64,000 bases of DNA from Parvivirga hydrogeniphila (GCF_023371205.1 NZ_JAMCCO010000001.1:554662-618661); one strand, 5' to 3'. Positions 1 to 9,876 are shown, counted from the stretch's first letter. The notes: generated from the letters alone by a model not told the origin. Numbers and translations are program-made.

Positions 1-728
1 TCCGCGAGCTTCTCTCCGAGTACGAGTTCCCGGGCGACGAGATCCCGATCATCAAGGGCTCGGCCCTCAAGGCCCTCGAAGGCGACGAGGAGGCCAAGAA
101 GGCGATCTGGGAGCTCATGGACGCGCTCGACAACTACTTCCCGGACCCGGTCCGCGACGTCGACAAGCCGTTCCTCATGGCCGTCGAGGACGTCTTCACC
201 ATCACCGGCCGCGGCACCGTGGCCACCGGCCGCGTGGAGCGCGGCGTGGTCAAGGTCGGCGACGAGGTCGAGATCGTGGGCCTGCACCCCGAGACCCGCA
301 AGACCGTCGTCACCGGCGTGGAGATGTTCCGCAAGCTGCTCGACCAGGCCCAGGCCGGCGACAACATCGGCGTGCTCCTGCGCGGCATCGCCCGCACCGA
401 GATCGAGCGCGGCCAGGTGCTGTGCAAGCCCGGCTCCGTGACCCCGCACACCGAGTTCATGGGCCAGGTCTACGTGCTCACCAAGGAGGAGGGCGGCCGC
501 CACACCCCGTTCTTCGACGGCTACCGTCCGCAGTTCTACTTCCGCACGACCGACGTCACCGGCGTGGTGCACCTGCCCGAGGGCACCGAGATGGTCATGC
601 CGGGCGACAACGTCGAGATCAGAGGCGAGCTCATCGCCCCGATCGCGATGGAGGAGGGCCTGCGCTTCGCCATCCGCGAAGGCGGCCGCACCGTCGGCTC
701 GGGCCGCGTGACGAAGATCCTGAAGTAA
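1..728 (+). CDS. tuf: Elongation factor Tu, C-terminal part (5' end outside window)
   Basis: EF-Tu is the GTPase that delivers aminoacyl-tRNA to the ribosome. The reading frame is open from base 3, so the gene enters the window from upstream; about 241 of roughly 400 residues are visible. The fragment begins just before the G5 motif SAL of the GTPase domain and continues through beta-barrel domains II and III, with typical stretches such as [13 protein letters not shown] and the ending [12 protein letters not shown]. The first ATG in frame, at 117, is internal and not the start. The next gene, rpsJ, begins 24 bases after the stop, the usual junction of the str and S10 operons. The identification is certain; only the N-terminus is missing. 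Confidence 0.98.
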   Translation, partial: RELLSEYEFPGDEIPIIKGSALKALEGDEEAKKAIWELMDALDNYFPDPVRDVDKPFLMAVEDVFTITGRGTVATGRVERGVVKVGDEVEIVGLHPETRKTVVTGVEMFRKLLDQAQAGDNIGVLLRGIARTEIERGQVLCKPGSVTPHTEFMGQVYVLTKEEGGRHTPFFDGYRPQFYFRTTDVTGVVHLPEGTEMVMPGDNVEIRGELIAPIAMEEGLRFAIREGGRTVGSGRVTKILK

Positions 729-752
729 CGAGCGTCGACGGAGGGTTGAGAG

Positions 753-1061
753 TTGGCCAACCAGAAGATACGCATCCGGCTGAAGGCGTACGACCACGAG
801 ATCGTGGACCAGTCCACGAAGCTCATCGTCGAGACCGCGCAGAAGACCGGCGCCAAGGTCGCGGGTCCCATCCCGCTGCCGACCGAGCGGAGCCTGTACT
901 GCGTGATCCGTTCGCCGCACGTGAACAAGGACAGCCGCGAGCAGTTCGAGATGAAGACGCACAAGCGCCTCATCGACATCCTCGAGCCGACACCGAAGAC
1001 CGTCGACTCGTTGATGCGGCTGGACTTGCCGGCCGGTGTTCACATCGAGATCAAGCTGTAG
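753..1061 (+). CDS. rpsJ: 30S ribosomal protein S10
   Basis: S10 is a small-subunit head protein that also acts as NusE in transcription antitermination. The product is 102 residues, the normal family length, and starts [16 protein letters not shown] as expected. The start codon is TTG at 753, preceded by GAGGG seven bases upstream; no ATG lies nearby in frame. It is the first gene of the S10 cluster, directly after tuf, and is followed by a roughly 100-base gap carrying a possible hairpin before rplC. The rare TTG start may lower its translation relative to neighbours, which is inference. Confidence 0.97.
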   Translation: MANQKIRIRLKAYDHEIVDQSTKLIVETAQKTGAKVAGPIPLPTERSLYCVIRSPHVNKDSREQFEMKTHKRLIDILEPTPKTVDSLMRLDLPAGVHIEIKL

Positions 1062-1069
1062 CAAGGCGT

Positions 1070-1089
1070 GTCTCCGCGCGTGCGGGGAC
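1070..1089 (+). other. Possible stem-loop in the rpsJ-rplC gap
   Basis: GTCTCCGC and GCGGGGAC form an 8-bp stem (one G-U pair) around a 4-base loop, GCGT. No T-run follows. It could be a processing or attenuation site inside the S10 operon, where ribosomal protein feedback is common, but the sequence alone does not show regulation. Confidence 0.3.
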
Positions 1090-1166
1090 GCGTGTGGCCG
1101 GTCCGCTGGGAAGGCACTGAGCGCCGCAGGGTCCCATGACCGAAGAGACGAGAAGGTGAGTCGAAG

Positions 1167-1793
1167 ATGGCACGAGCGATACTAGGCAGGAAGCTGGGGA
1201 TGACCCAGGTCTGGGGCGAGGGCGACCGCTTGATCCCGGTCACCGTCATCGAGGCCGGTCCGTGCGTGGTCACCCAGGTGCGCACGAAGGACCGTGACGG
1301 GTACGCCGCGATCCAGATCGGCTTCGGCGACGTGAAGGAATCGCGCGTCAACAAGCCGATGGCCGGTCACTTCAAGAAGGCCGGCGTCGCTCCGAAGCGG
1401 CACCTGGCCGAGGTTCGGCTGGACGAGGCCGAGGCCGCGCAGACCAAGGTGGGCGACACGATCACGGTCGAGGCCTTCGAGCCCGGTTCGCGCGTGCACA
1501 TCACGGGTACCAGCAAGGGCAAGGGCTTCCAGGGGGTCATGAAGCGCCACAACTTCCGCGGCGGCCCAGGCGGCCACGGCTCGCACTTCCATCGCGAGCC
1601 GGGTTCGATCGGCCAGTGCGCGAGCCCCTCTCGCGTCCTGAAGGGCCTGGGGCTTCCGGGCCACATGGGCTCTGAGACCGTGACCGTCCGGAACCTCGAA
1701 GTGGTCAAGGTCGACACCGAGCAGAACCTGCTGCTCGTGAAGGGCGCTGTGCCCGGTGGCAAGAACGGCCTGCTGATGATCCGGCTCGCCTAG
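1167..1793 (+). CDS. rplC: 50S ribosomal protein L3
   Basis: L3 is an early-assembly large-subunit protein that reaches the peptidyl-transferase centre. The 208-residue product has the family's standard length and the conserved central loop, with GKGFQGVMKRHNF at about residues 118-130 followed by RGGPGGHGS. The ATG at 1167 has a GAGAAGGTGAG purine tract upstream as ribosome binding site. The order rplC-rplD-rplW-rplB-rpsS-rplV-rpsC-rplP-rpmC-rpsQ that begins here is the classic S10 operon. Confidence 0.98.
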   Translation: MARAILGRKLGMTQVWGEGDRLIPVTVIEAGPCVVTQVRTKDRDGYAAIQIGFGDVKESRVNKPMAGHFKKAGVAPKRHLAEVRLDEAEAAQTKVGDTITVEAFEPGSRVHITGTSKGKGFQGVMKRHNFRGGPGGHGSHFHREPGSIGQCASPSRVLKGLGLPGHMGSETVTVRNLEVVKVDTEQNLLLVKGAVPGGKNGLLMIRLA

Positions 1794-1825
1794 CGCGACG
1801 CGCTGGCTTGTGCGAGGAGTTGATG

Positions 1826-2449
1826 ATGGCAACGATCGAAGTCAAAGACGCGAACGGCAAGAAGGTCGGGACGGCAGACGTCTCCGACGCCGTGTTCGCT
1901 ATCGAGCCGAACACGTTCGCGATGCACCAGGTGGTGCGGAGCCAGCTCGCCGCTCGCCGGCAGGGCACGCACGACACCAAGGGCCGCAGCGAGGTGAGCG
2001 GCGGTGGCCGCAAGCCGTGGCGGCAGAAGGGCACCGGCCGTGCCCGCCAGGGCACCATCCGTGCGCCGCAGTGGAAGGGCGGCGGCGTGGTGTTCGGTCC
2101 GACGCCGCGCAGCTACGCGTTCAAGGTGCCGAACAAGGTCGTGAAGCTGGCGATGCGCAGCGCGCTGTCGGCGAAGCACGCGGAAGGCGTCTTGTACGTC
2201 ATCGAGGGCTTCGGCTTCGCCGAGCCGTCGACCAAGCAGGCCGCTGCGGTGCTCGAGAAACTCGGTATCACAGGCAGGTGCACCGTCGTGGTCGCGAACG
2301 ATGACGTGAACGCGATCCTGTCGCTACGCAACCTGCCGAAGGTCCGGGTCATCACGGCGAGCGAGGCGAACACGTACGACCTGGTCGACAACACTGCGCT
2401 GCTGTTCACGAAGCCGGCGCTCGAGTGGCTCGAAGGAGTGCTGAAGTGA
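1826..2449 (+). CDS. rplD: 50S ribosomal protein L4
   Basis: L4 binds 23S rRNA domain I and lines the exit tunnel; in several bacteria it also represses its own operon. The product is about 207 residues. A start at ATG 1826 is chosen because GAGGAG lies six bases upstream; an ATG at 1823 and a TTG at 1808 are also in frame. The basic tunnel loop, with SGGGRKPWRQKGTGRARQG at about residues 52-70, is well conserved. The stop TGA overlaps the start of rplW, indicating translational coupling. Confidence 0.97.
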   Translation: MATIEVKDANGKKVGTADVSDAVFAIEPNTFAMHQVVRSQLAARRQGTHDTKGRSEVSGGGRKPWRQKGTGRARQGTIRAPQWKGGGVVFGPTPRSYAFKVPNKVVKLAMRSALSAKHAEGVLYVIEGFGFAEPSTKQAAAVLEKLGITGRCTVVVANDDVNAILSLRNLPKVRVITASEANTYDLVDNTALLFTKPALEWLEGVLK

Positions 2450-2736
2450 TGAAGGACGCTCGAAGCCTGATCATACGGCCGATCGTCTCGGAGAAGTCGT
2501 ACGGGATGATGGAGCAGAACCGGTACACCTTCGAGGTGGACAAGCGCGCGAGCAAGCCCGAGATCGCGCGCGCCGTCGAAGAGATCTTCGGCGTGACGGT
2601 GACTGACGTGAACACGATGAACGTCCCGGGTAAGCCGAGGCGCGTGCGCTACAACAAGGGCTACACGCGCTCGTGGAAGAAGGCCGTCGTCACGCTGAAG
2701 GCGGGCGACACGATCGACCTGTTCGGGAACCAGTAG
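2449..2736 (+). CDS. rplW: 50S ribosomal protein L23
   Basis: L23 sits at the polypeptide exit tunnel and docks trigger factor and SRP. Starting at ATG 2449, which shares a base with the rplD stop (TGATG), the product is 95 residues, the normal length, beginning MKDARSLIIRPIVSEKSYG. A GTG at 2446 is a possible alternative. The ribosome binding site GAAGGAG lies within the end of rplD. The family motif IIRPIVSEKS is clear. A 134-base gap to rplB follows and shows no obvious promoter or RNA element. Confidence 0.96.
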   Translation: MKDARSLIIRPIVSEKSYGMMEQNRYTFEVDKRASKPEIARAVEEIFGVTVTDVNTMNVPGKPRRVRYNKGYTRSWKKAVVTLKAGDTIDLFGNQ

Positions 2737-2870
2737 GGTTCCCGCGAGGCACAGACCGGCGCGAGCTCCGGTGATGGAGCCGCCCGGCACCGTGGGAGAG
2801 TCCGGCGTCGAGCCGCAGGCGCAGTCGCGCCGAGTCCCGGCGGCCCGGCAATCGGACGGAAGGAGAGGAC

Positions 2871-3701
2871 ATGGGACTGAAGAAGTACAAGCCGACGTCG
2901 CCTGGGCGGCGCTTCCAGACGGTCTCGGACTTCGCTGACATCACGAAGACCGAGCCGGAGAAGTCGCTGCTCGAGCCGCTGCACAAGAAGGGCGGCCGCA
3001 ACAACAACGGCCGCATCACCACGCGTCACCAGGGCGGCGGCCACAAGCGGCGTTACCGCAAGATCGACTTCAAGCGCGATAAGGACGGCGTGCCCGCCAA
3101 GGTCGCGTCGATCGAGTACGACCCCAACCGCTCTGCACGCATCGCGCTGCTGCACTATGCAGATGGCGAGAAGCGTTACATCCTGGCGCCGCAGAAGCTC
3201 AACGTCGGCGACACCGTGATGTCAGGCCCCGAGGCCGACATCCGGCCTGGGAATGCTCTGCCGCTCGAGAACATCCCCACCGGCACGGTGGTGCACGCGA
3301 TCGAGCTGCAGCCCGGTCGTGGGGCAGCCATCGCTCGCTCGGCGGGCACGAGCGCGCAGCTCATGGCGAAAGAAGGTCCCTTCGCCATCCTAAGGATGCC
3401 GTCTTCGGAGATGCGCATGGTGCCTCTCAAGTGCCGTGCGACCGTCGGCGTGGTCGGGAACGCCGAGCACGAAGGCATCTCGATCGGGAAGGCAGGCCGC
3501 GCTCGGTGGATGGGCATCCGCCCCTCTGTCCGTGGTACGGCGATGAACCCGGTCGACCACCCGCACGGCGGCGGCGAAGGCAAGAACAAGTCGGCCGGCC
3601 GGCACCCGGTCTCGCCGTGGGGTGTGCCGACCAAGGGCCACCGGACGCGCAAGAAGCACAAAGCGTCTGACAAGATGATCATCCGTCGCCGGAAGAAGTA
3701 G
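2871..3701 (+). CDS. rplB: 50S ribosomal protein L2
   Basis: L2 is needed for subunit association and peptidyl transfer. The 276-residue product has the expected length and the diagnostic C-terminal segment [13 protein letters not shown] at residues 222-234, including His230, equivalent to the functionally important histidine of E. coli L2. The ATG at 2871 is preceded by AAGGAGAGGAC. It belongs to the S10 operon, with rpsS starting 19 bases after its stop. Confidence 0.98.
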   Translation: MGLKKYKPTSPGRRFQTVSDFADITKTEPEKSLLEPLHKKGGRNNNGRITTRHQGGGHKRRYRKIDFKRDKDGVPAKVASIEYDPNRSARIALLHYADGEKRYILAPQKLNVGDTVMSGPEADIRPGNALPLENIPTGTVVHAIELQPGRGAAIARSAGTSAQLMAKEGPFAILRMPSSEMRMVPLKCRATVGVVGNAEHEGISIGKAGRARWMGIRPSVRGTAMNPVDHPHGGGEGKNKSAGRHPVSPWGVPTKGHRTRKKHKASDKMIIRRRKK

Positions 3702-3719
3702 CGCGTAAAGGAGCTTGAA

Positions 3720-3998
3720 GTGAGCAGAAGCCTGAAGAAGGGTCCCTACGTCGAGCCTCGACTCCTCCAGCGCATCCACGCCATGAACGAGGCCGGCGAG
3801 AAGAAGGTCGTCAAGACCTGGTCCCGCGCATCGACCATCTTCCCCGAGATGGTCGGTCACACCATCGCGGTGCACGACGGGCGCAAGCACGTCCCCGTGT
3901 ACATCACGGAGTCGATGGTCGGCCACAAGCTGGGTGAGTTCGCTCCGACCCGCACGTTCCGTGGACACGCTGAGGATCGGAAGAAGGGCCGGCGGTAG
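3720..3998 (+). CDS. rpsS: 30S ribosomal protein S19
   Basis: S19 sits in the small-subunit head with S13 and contacts the B1 bridge. The product is 92 residues, exactly the usual size, starting [11 protein letters not shown]. The start codon is GTG at 3720 with AAAGGAG upstream. Conserved features include [19 protein letters not shown] and the ending [13 protein letters not shown]. It lies between rplB and rplV as in other bacteria. Confidence 0.97.
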   Translation: MSRSLKKGPYVEPRLLQRIHAMNEAGEKKVVKTWSRASTIFPEMVGHTIAVHDGRKHVPVYITESMVGHKLGEFAPTRTFRGHAEDRKKGRR

Positions 3999-4068
3999 CC
4001 GGGCGTCGTGAAAAGCCCGGTTCGGCACGCAGGGCGTGCCAGCCGGTCGTCGTCGGAGGTTCAAGCAG

Positions 4069-4410
4069 ATGGAATCGAAAGCAGTAGCGAGATACGTGAG
4101 GGTGAGTCCCCGCAAGGCACGGCTCGTCGTCGACCTCGTGCGCGGCAAGAGCGTGCCCGAGGCGGAGGCCATCCTGAAGTTCAGCGACAGGGCGGTCGCC
4201 GAGGTCGTCGGCAAGGTCGTGCACAGCGCGGCCTCGAACGCCGTGCAACAGCACAAAGTGCGGCCTGAGACCCTGTACGTTGCAGAGGCCTACGTCGACG
4301 AGGGTCCGACCCTGAAGCGCATCCGGCCTCGCGCACGCGGCATGGCGTACCGGATCAACAAGCGGACCAGCCACATCACGGTGGTCGTGAAGCAGCGAGA
4401 GGAGGCCTAG
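4069..4410 (+). CDS. rplV: 50S ribosomal protein L22
   Basis: L22 lines the exit tunnel through its beta-hairpin and takes part in macrolide sensitivity. I start it at ATG 4069 because CGGAGG lies eight bases upstream and this gives 113 residues, the family norm; an in-frame GTG at 4036 would add an unlikely basic leader. Core motifs are [17 protein letters not shown] near residues 9-25 and the hairpin [13 protein letters not shown]. rpsC starts four bases after the stop. Confidence 0.96.
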   Translation: MESKAVARYVRVSPRKARLVVDLVRGKSVPEAEAILKFSDRAVAEVVGKVVHSAASNAVQQHKVRPETLYVAEAYVDEGPTLKRIRPRARGMAYRINKRTSHITVVVKQREEA

Positions 4411-4414
4411 CGCC

Positions 4415-5134
4415 ATGGGGCAGAAGGTCTATCCCATCGGGCTCAGGCTCGGCATCACTGAGGACTGGCGCTCGCGCTGGTTCGAGAGCAAGGGCTACGA
4501 CAAGGCCCTGGCAGAGGACCTCGCCATCAGGAAGTACCTGAACAAGCGTCTTGAGCGTGCCGCGTTGTCGCGGATCGACATCGAGCGCAAGGGCGACAAG
4601 GTCATCGTCAAGCTCTGGACGGCGCGACCCGGCATCGTCATCGGCAAGAAGGGCGCCGAGGTCGACGTGCTGCGCAAGCAGCTCGAGCAGCTCATCGGGC
4701 GCCCCGTCGCGGTCGAGATCGTGGAGATCAAGCGGCCGGAACTCGATGCCACGCTCGTCGCGCAGAGCATCGCCGAGCAGCTCGTCGCTCGCGTGTCGTT
4801 CCGCCGCGCGATGAAGAAGGCAGTGACGGCCGCGATGAAGAGCGGCGCTAAGGGCGTGCGCATCCAGTGCTCGGGTCGGCTTGGTGGCGCTGAGATGGGG
4901 CGCCGTGAATGGTACCGCGAGGGCCGCGTGCCGCTGCACACGCTGCGCGCGAAGATCGACTACGGCCAGGCCGACGCGGTCACGACGTTCGGCGTCATCG
5001 GTGTGAAGGTGTGGATCTACCGCGGTGACTTCATCCGCGACGCGGACGACCCGATCCTGGCGGAGCCTACGGGCGGCCGTCCACGCTCGGAGCGTCCGCG
5101 CGGCCGTCGTCGCGAGGGCGAAGGGAGAGGCTAA
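4415..5134 (+). CDS. rpsC: 30S ribosomal protein S3
   Basis: S3 forms part of the mRNA entry channel. The product is 239 residues with the normal N-terminal region, a KH type 2 domain carrying the GKKG loop at residues 77-80, and the conserved C-terminal S3 domain with the [18 protein letters not shown] block. The tail from about residue 213 is Arg/Gly/Glu-rich and low in complexity, as is common in actinobacterial S3. GAGGAGG within the end of rplV serves as ribosome binding site. rplP follows directly. Confidence 0.98.
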   Translation: MGQKVYPIGLRLGITEDWRSRWFESKGYDKALAEDLAIRKYLNKRLERAALSRIDIERKGDKVIVKLWTARPGIVIGKKGAEVDVLRKQLEQLIGRPVAVEIVEIKRPELDATLVAQSIAEQLVARVSFRRAMKKAVTAAMKSGAKGVRIQCSGRLGGAEMGRREWYREGRVPLHTLRAKIDYGQADAVTTFGVIGVKVWIYRGDFIRDADDPILAEPTGGRPRSERPRGRRREGEGRG

Positions 5135-5136
5135 GG

Positions 5137-5562
5137 ATGCTGCTTCCCAAGAGAGTCAAGCATAGGAAGGTCCAGCGCGGCAGCATGAAGGGTGCAGCCA
5201 AGGGCGGGACCCAGGTGCACTTCGGCGACTACGGTCTGAAGGCGCTCGAGGCCGCGTGGATCACGAACCGGCAGATCGAGGCCGCTCGTATCGCGATGAC
5301 GCGTTACATGAAGCGTGGCGGGAAGGTCTGGATCAACATCTTCCCGGACAAGCCCGTGACGCAGAAGCCGGCTGAGACTCGTATGGGCTCCGGCAAGGGC
5401 AACCCCGAGAAGTGGGTGGCCGTGGTCAAGCCCGGCAGGGTCATGTTCGAGGTGGCTGGCGTGAGCGAGGAGGTCGCCCGTGAGGCGTTGCGGCTCGCTG
5501 CGCAAAAGCTGCCGATCAAGTGCAAGTTCGTCACACGAGCCGAGTCTGGCGGTGAGGCATAG
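5137..5562 (+). CDS. rplP: 50S ribosomal protein L16
   Basis: L16 organises the A-site tRNA pocket of the large subunit. The product is 141 residues with the family start [15 protein letters not shown] and the loop [11 protein letters not shown] near residues 84-94. The ATG at 5137 is two bases after the rpsC stop, and the gene is followed directly by rpmC, so the three are almost certainly translated in a coupled way. Confidence 0.98.
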   Translation: MLLPKRVKHRKVQRGSMKGAAKGGTQVHFGDYGLKALEAAWITNRQIEAARIAMTRYMKRGGKVWINIFPDKPVTQKPAETRMGSGKGNPEKWVAVVKPGRVMFEVAGVSEEVAREALRLAAQKLPIKCKFVTRAESGGEA

Positions 5563-5775
5563 ATGAAGGCGTCCGAGATCAAGGCGTTGGCCGACCAGGA
5601 GCTCCTGGAGAAGCTGAAGCAGGCCCGCACGGAGCTGTTCAACCTCCGGTTCCGCCTCGCAACGGGCAACCTCGACAACCCCAACGCCATCCGTGCTGTC
5701 AAGAAGGACATCGCACGCCTCCACACCGAGCTGCGCGCCCGCGAGATCGAGGCGTCGCGCAGCCAGGCGTCGTAG
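5563..5775 (+). CDS. rpmC: 50S ribosomal protein L29
   Basis: L29 is a small two-helix protein next to L23 at the exit tunnel. The 70-residue product has the family signature, with TELFNLRFRLATGNLDNPN and the later IRAVKKDIARL, in the expected helical hairpin. The ATG immediately follows the rplP stop codon without any gap. A small acidic and Ser-rich tail is the only minor difference from shorter homologues. Confidence 0.97.
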   Translation: MKASEIKALADQELLEKLKQARTELFNLRFRLATGNLDNPNAIRAVKKDIARLHTELRAREIEASRSQAS

Positions 5776-5795
5776 CGTGCAGGAAGGGATGACGG

Positions 5796-6056
5796 ATGAC
5801 TACCGAGCGTAACCGTCGCAAGGAGCGGCAAGGCGTCGTGGTGTCGATCTCTGGCGACAAGACCTGCGTCGTCATGGTCGAGGACCGGAAGAAGCACCCG
5901 CTCTACGGCAAGATGATCACCCGCAGCAAGAAGCTCCACGTCCACGACGAGGCGAACGAGGCGCAGGTCGGCGACACCGTCCGCGTGATGGAGACCCGGC
6001 CGCTGTCGAAGCTGAAGAGGTGGCGGCTCGTCGAGATCGTGGAGAAGGCCAAGTAG
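5796..6056 (+). CDS. rpsQ: 30S ribosomal protein S17
   Basis: S17 is a primary 16S rRNA binding protein with an OB fold. The 86-residue product shows [10 protein letters not shown] near the start and the motif [22 protein letters not shown]. The ATG at 5796 follows AGGAAGGGATGA. It ends the classic S10 operon; rplN of the spc cluster follows after a 57-base gap with no obvious terminator, so the two operons may be transcribed as one. Confidence 0.97.
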   Translation: MTTERNRRKERQGVVVSISGDKTCVVMVEDRKKHPLYGKMITRSKKLHVHDEANEAQVGDTVRVMETRPLSKLKRWRLVEIVEKAK

Positions 6057-6113
6057 CACTGGTCCTCTCAGGCGACACGTCTGACGACCAGGTAGGCTCA
6101 ACGGAGGATAGAG

Positions 6114-6482
6114 ATGATCCAGCAAGAGACACGGCTCAAGGTCGCCGACAACTCTGGCGCTCGCAAGGTCGCGTGCATCAAGGTTCTCGGCGGCACGCGT
6201 CGGCGTTATGCCAGCGTCGGCGACGTGATCGTGTGCGCGGTCAAAGAGGCCATTCCGAACGGCACCGTCAAGAAGGGCGATGTCGTCAAGGCCGTGGTCG
6301 TTCGCACGAAGAAGGAGATCCGCAGGCCGGACGGCAGCTACATCAAGTTCGATGAGAACGCTGCCGTCATCATCGACAACCAGGGCAACCCGCGTGGGAC
6401 GCGCATCTTCGGCCCGGTTGCGCGTGAGCTGCGCGATCGCAAGTTCATGAAGATCGTCTCGCTCGCGCCGGAAGTCCTCTAG
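6114..6482 (+). CDS. rplN: 50S ribosomal protein L14
   Basis: L14 lies at the subunit interface and is the docking site of silencing factor RsfS. The product has 122 residues, the usual size, starting [18 protein letters not shown] and ending [19 protein letters not shown]. The ribosome binding site ACGGAGGATAG precedes the ATG at 6114. It opens the spc cluster, which continues through rplX, rplE, rpsN, rpsH, rplF, rplR, rpsE, rpmD, rplO and secY. Confidence 0.98.
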   Translation: MIQQETRLKVADNSGARKVACIKVLGGTRRRYASVGDVIVCAVKEAIPNGTVKKGDVVKAVVVRTKKEIRRPDGSYIKFDENAAVIIDNQGNPRGTRIFGPVARELRDRKFMKIVSLAPEVL

Positions 6483-6494
6483 GAGGTGACGTAC

Positions 6495-6818
6495 GTGGCT
6501 AGCTCAATGACTGTCCGCAAGGGCGACAAGGTCCGCGTCATCGCCGGCAAGGACAAGGGCAAGGAAGGCAAGGTGCTGCGCGCGTATCCCGAGAAGCAGC
6601 GCGTGGTCGTCGAGAACGTCCACATGATCAAGAAGGCGACTCGGCCATCGCAGCGCAACCCGCAGGGCGGCATCGTCGAGATGGAAGGCACCATCCACGT
6701 CTCGAACGTGATGCTGGTGTGCCCGAACTGCGGCCAGCCCACCCGCGTCGGTCGGCGCCGCGAGGATGGCGTCCGGATCCGGGTGTGCAAGAAGTGCGGC
6801 AAGGACATCGACAAGTAG
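6495..6818 (+). CDS. rplX: 50S ribosomal protein L24, zinc-ribbon form
   Basis: L24 initiates large-subunit assembly. A GTG at 6495 is preferred because AGGAGGT ends seven bases upstream; the in-frame GTG at 6486 overlaps that site. This gives 107 residues. The KOW-type core [19 protein letters not shown] is followed by a C-terminal four-cysteine ribbon (CPNC then CKKC), a feature of many but not all bacterial L24 proteins and likely to bind zinc. The gene starts 12 bases after rplN. Confidence 0.96.
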   Translation: MASSMTVRKGDKVRVIAGKDKGKEGKVLRAYPEKQRVVVENVHMIKKATRPSQRNPQGGIVEMEGTIHVSNVMLVCPNCGQPTRVGRRREDGVRIRVCKKCGKDIDK

Positions 6819-6880
6819 TCGATCGAGACGAAAGTCCCGTCGGGTCGGAAATCCGCCGGGCGCAGGATCGGAGGAGACAC

Positions 6881-7423
6881 GTGGCACCACGTTTGAAGGA
6901 GCGGTACCTGAACGAGATTGTGCCCGCGCTCAAAGAGCGGCTCGGGTGCGAGAACGTGCATCAGGTGCCACGGCTGGAGAAGGTCGTCGTCAACATGGGC
7001 GTCGGCGCGGCGGTGCAGGATCCCAAGCAGCTCGAGGCCGCGATGCAGGACCTTGCGCTGATCACGGGCCAGAAGCCTGCTGTGACGCGCGCCAAGAAGT
7101 CGATCGCCGGCTTCAAAGTGCGGCAAGGCATGGCGATCGGCGCGAAGGTGACGCTGCGCGGCGACCGCATGTGGGAGTTCGTCGACCGGCTACTGTCGAC
7201 GGCGCTCCCACGGATCCGCGACTTCCGCGGCATCAGCGCGGATGCATTCGACGGTCGCGGCAACTACTCGCTCGGCATCACCGAGCAGCTGATATTCCCC
7301 GAGATCGACTACGACAAGGTCGATCGCATCAGGGGCATGGACATCACGTTCGTCACGAGTGCGAAGACTGACGAGGAAGCCCGGGCCCTGCTCGACGAGC
7401 TCGGATTCCCGTTCAAGCGATAG
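6881..7423 (+). CDS. rplE: 50S ribosomal protein L5
   Basis: L5 binds 5S rRNA and the P-site tRNA elbow. The longer open frame reaching back to 6719 overlaps rplX and is not coding; the GTG at 6881 has GAGGAG four bases upstream and gives 180 residues, the family norm. Motifs include VVVNMGVG at about residues 31-38, the segment [18 protein letters not shown], and [14 protein letters not shown]. Its place after rplX is standard. Confidence 0.97.
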   Translation: MAPRLKERYLNEIVPALKERLGCENVHQVPRLEKVVVNMGVGAAVQDPKQLEAAMQDLALITGQKPAVTRAKKSIAGFKVRQGMAIGAKVTLRGDRMWEFVDRLLSTALPRIRDFRGISADAFDGRGNYSLGITEQLIFPEIDYDKVDRIRGMDITFVTSAKTDEEARALLDELGFPFKR

Positions 7424-7471
7424 ACCAAGCGGAGCCGCTTTCGCGGACCGACCGTTCGAGGAGGTCGAACT

Positions 7472-7657
7472 GTGGCAAAGAAGTCGATGATCGCCAAGGC
7501 GAAGCGCAAGCCGAAGTTCGCGGTGCGCGCAGTGAACCGGTGCGTGCGCTGCGGCCGTCCGCGCGGGTACTTCCGCCAGTTCGGGTTGTGCCGCATCTGC
7601 TTGCGCGAGCTAGCCAGCCGTGGCGAGCTGCCAGGCGTGAAGAAGGCCAGCTGGTAG
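7472..7657 (+). CDS. rpsZ: 30S ribosomal protein S14, zinc-binding type Z
   Basis: S14 is a late-assembling small-subunit head protein. This is the short 61-residue type with two CxxC pairs (CVRCGRP and CRICLREL), so it is the zinc-containing C+ form, not the longer Zn-independent paralogue. The start is GTG at 7472 with GAGGAGGT upstream. It lies between rplE and rpsH, the usual position in Gram-positive spc operons. Confidence 0.97.
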   Translation: MAKKSMIAKAKRKPKFAVRAVNRCVRCGRPRGYFRQFGLCRICLRELASRGELPGVKKASW

Positions 7658-7754
7658 GTCGGCCGGCCGTGCGTCGAGGGTCCGAGAGGCGCTGGGGCCA
7701 CGGGCACCAGCGAACCGGCGGACCGTACGAGTCCGAAAACAGGAGGACGAACCG

Positions 7755-8153
7755 ATGAGCATGACAGACCCTATCGCAGACATGCTGACCCGCATCCGGA
7801 ACGCGAACACCGCGTACCAGAGCACGGTCGAGATGCCCTCGTCCAAGAAGCTGGTCGAGATCGCGCGGATCATGAAGGAAGAGGGCTACATCGCGGACTA
7901 CGCGGTGAAGCCTGGCGAGCCGCGTGACGTGCTGCAGATAACGCTCAAGTACGGCCCCAAGAAGCAGCGCGTGATCACCGGCATCCGCCGCATCAGCAAG
8001 CCGGGTCTTCGCGTGTACGCGAAGAAGGACGAGCTGCCTCGCGTGCTGGGCGGTCTCGGCATCGCCGTGATCTCGACCTCGCGGGGCGTCATGACCGACA
8101 AGCAGGCCCGCGCCGCTGGTGTCGGCGGCGAGGTCATCGCCTACATCTGGTGA
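7755..8153 (+). CDS. rpsH: 30S ribosomal protein S8
   Basis: S8 binds the central domain of 16S rRNA and, in E. coli, represses the spc operon. The product is 132 residues, starting [18 protein letters not shown] and with the C-terminal block [20 protein letters not shown]. The upstream AGGAGG gives a good ribosome binding site. The 97-base gap before it carries no convincing promoter. Confidence 0.98.
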   Translation: MSMTDPIADMLTRIRNANTAYQSTVEMPSSKKLVEIARIMKEEGYIADYAVKPGEPRDVLQITLKYGPKKQRVITGIRRISKPGLRVYAKKDELPRVLGGLGIAVISTSRGVMTDKQARAAGVGGEVIAYIW

Positions 8154-8182
8154 CCGGACAGGACTGAAAGGAGCGAGGAGCT

Positions 8183-8719
8183 GTGTCTCGTATCGGCAAG
8201 CAGCCCATCCCGGTCCCGTCCGGGGTCGAGGTGGCTATCAACGGCACTGAGGTCACGGTGAAGGGTCCGAAGGGCACGCTCACCCAGACCTTCGACAAGG
8301 ACATGATCATCGAGCTCGAAGATGGCGCGATCGTCGTCAAGCGTCCGAGCGACGAGCGCAGGCATCGCTCGCTGCACGGCCTGACCCGTACGCTCATCGC
8401 GAACATGGTCAAGGGCGTTTCGGAGGGCTTCCAAAAGGAGCTCGAGATCGTGGGCGTCGGCTACCGTGCCGCGCTCAAAGGCTCGGATCTCGATCTCAGC
8501 CTGGGGTTCAGCCATCCGGTGATCGTCACGCCAGAGGAAGGCATCACGTTCGAGGTCCCTGCGCCAACCAAGATCGTGGTGAAGGGCATCGATAAGCAGC
8601 GTGTCGGCCAGGTCGCTGCCGAGATCCGCAAGATCCGTCCGCCGGAGCCGTACAAGGGCAAGGGCGTCCGGTACGCCGGTGAGCAGGTGCGCCGGAAGCT
8701 CGGCAAGGCGGCGAAGTAG
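8183..8719 (+). CDS. rplF: 50S ribosomal protein L6
   Basis: L6 sits near the GTPase-associated centre. The product is 178 residues beginning [15 protein letters not shown], with two similar L6 domains and the signature [13 protein letters not shown] near residue 153. The start is GTG at 8183, with AAAGGAG nine bases upstream. It lies 29 bases downstream of rpsH and upstream of rplR, as expected. Confidence 0.98.
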   Translation: MSRIGKQPIPVPSGVEVAINGTEVTVKGPKGTLTQTFDKDMIIELEDGAIVVKRPSDERRHRSLHGLTRTLIANMVKGVSEGFQKELEIVGVGYRAALKGSDLDLSLGFSHPVIVTPEEGITFEVPAPTKIVVKGIDKQRVGQVAAEIRKIRPPEPYKGKGVRYAGEQVRRKLGKAAK

Positions 8720-8779
8720 CGACAGGGATCGCGCCGGCGGCGGCCGGTGCGATGGATCGAGGAAGCAGGGTTCAAAGAC

Positions 8780-9148
8780 ATGGACAAGACCAAAGCGAAG
8801 AGGACAGCGCTTGCGAGGCGCCAGCGTCGTGTGCGGGGCAAGGTCTCAGGCACCGCCACGCGTCCACGCCTGCGCATCACCCGCTCGAACGCGAACATCT
8901 ACGCGCAGATCATCGACGACGAGGCGGGTGCGACGCTCGTGTCCGCCTCCACGCTCGATCCGGAGCTGAAGTCGGTGCTCAAGAGCCGGTCGAACATCGA
9001 GGCGGCCAAAGCCGTCGGCGAGCTCGTTGGCCGTCGGGCCGTGGCGAAGGGCATCACGGCGGTCGTCTTCGACCGCGGTGGCCGGCTGTACCACGGCCGT
9101 GTCAAGGCACTTGCAGATGGCGCCCGTGATGCGGGCCTGTCGTTTTAG
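8780..9148 (+). CDS. rplR: 50S ribosomal protein L18
   Basis: L18 carries 5S rRNA into the large subunit together with L5. I start it at ATG 8780, giving 122 residues; the in-frame ATG at 8747 would add eleven non-conserved residues and has no ribosome binding site. Family motifs are [20 protein letters not shown] and the C-terminal [20 protein letters not shown]. Its stop overlaps the AGGAGG that serves rpsE. Confidence 0.96.
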   Translation: MDKTKAKRTALARRQRRVRGKVSGTATRPRLRITRSNANIYAQIIDDEAGATLVSASTLDPELKSVLKSRSNIEAAKAVGELVGRRAVAKGITAVVFDRGGRLYHGRVKALADGARDAGLSF

Positions 9149-9160
9149 GAGGATGCGCTG

Positions 9161-9679
9161 ATGGCTCGCGATCACGAAGCGGCTCCAGTATCGGAGCTTC
9201 AGGAGAAAGTCGTCTACATCAACCGTGTGGCGAAGGTCGTCAAGGGCGGCCGTCGGTTCTCGCTCACGGCGCTCGTCGTCGTCGGCGATGGCAATGGGCG
9301 CGTCGGCGTCGGCATGGGCAAGTCCGCCGAGGTGCCGGTGGCGATCAAGAAGGGTGTCGAGGACGCGAAGAAGAACATGTTCACCTTCCCGCTGTCCGGA
9401 ACCACGATCCCGCACGAGGTGCTGGGCGAGTTCGGAGCCGGCAAGGTGCTGCTGAAGCCAGCAGCGCCCGGTACCGGTGTCATCGCAGGCGGACCGGTGC
9501 GCGCCCTGCTCGAGCTCGGCGGCGTCAAGGACGTGCTGTCCAAGTCGCTCGGCAGCAACAATGCGCTCAACATGGTCAAGGCTGCGGCGGAGGGGCTCAA
9601 GCAGCTCAGCAGCCCCGAGGAGGTCGCGCGCAAGCGCGGCAAGACGGTCGCGGAAGTGTACGGTCTGGAGGTCAAGTGA
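9161..9679 (+). CDS. rpsE: 30S ribosomal protein S5
   Basis: S5 shapes the mRNA entry channel and affects decoding accuracy. The 172-residue product has the S5 double-stranded RNA-binding fold with [14 protein letters not shown] near residues 23-36 and [16 protein letters not shown]. The C-terminal half contains [18 protein letters not shown] lies eight bases before the ATG. The last codon overlaps the start of rpmD (GTGATG), so the two are coupled. Confidence 0.98.
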   Translation: MARDHEAAPVSELQEKVVYINRVAKVVKGGRRFSLTALVVVGDGNGRVGVGMGKSAEVPVAIKKGVEDAKKNMFTFPLSGTTIPHEVLGEFGAGKVLLKPAAPGTGVIAGGPVRALLELGGVKDVLSKSLGSNNALNMVKAAAEGLKQLSSPEEVARKRGKTVAEVYGLEVK

Positions 9680-9876
9680 TGGCGAAGGCGACGAAGCCCG
9701 GCACGCTGAAGATCACGCTTGTCAAGAGCATGATCGGCGCGCCGCAGGACCAGAAGGCCACGGTGCGAGCGCTCGGCCTGAAGCGCATGCACCAGACCGT
9801 CGAGCAGCCTGACACACCGGCGATCCGCGGCATGGTCTTCAAAGTCAAGCACCTCGTCAAGGTCGAGGAGCAGTAA
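9679..9876 (+). CDS. rpmD: 50S ribosomal protein L30
   Basis: L30 is a small peripheral large-subunit protein. From ATG 9679, which shares a base with the rpsE stop, it is 65 residues: a short basic leader, then [11 protein letters not shown] and the family core [25 protein letters not shown] at 9676 is a possible alternative. rplO follows after 78 bases that contain only GC-rich short dyads. Confidence 0.95.
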   Translation: MAKATKPGTLKITLVKSMIGAPQDQKATVRALGLKRMHQTVEQPDTPAIRGMVFKVKHLVKVEEQ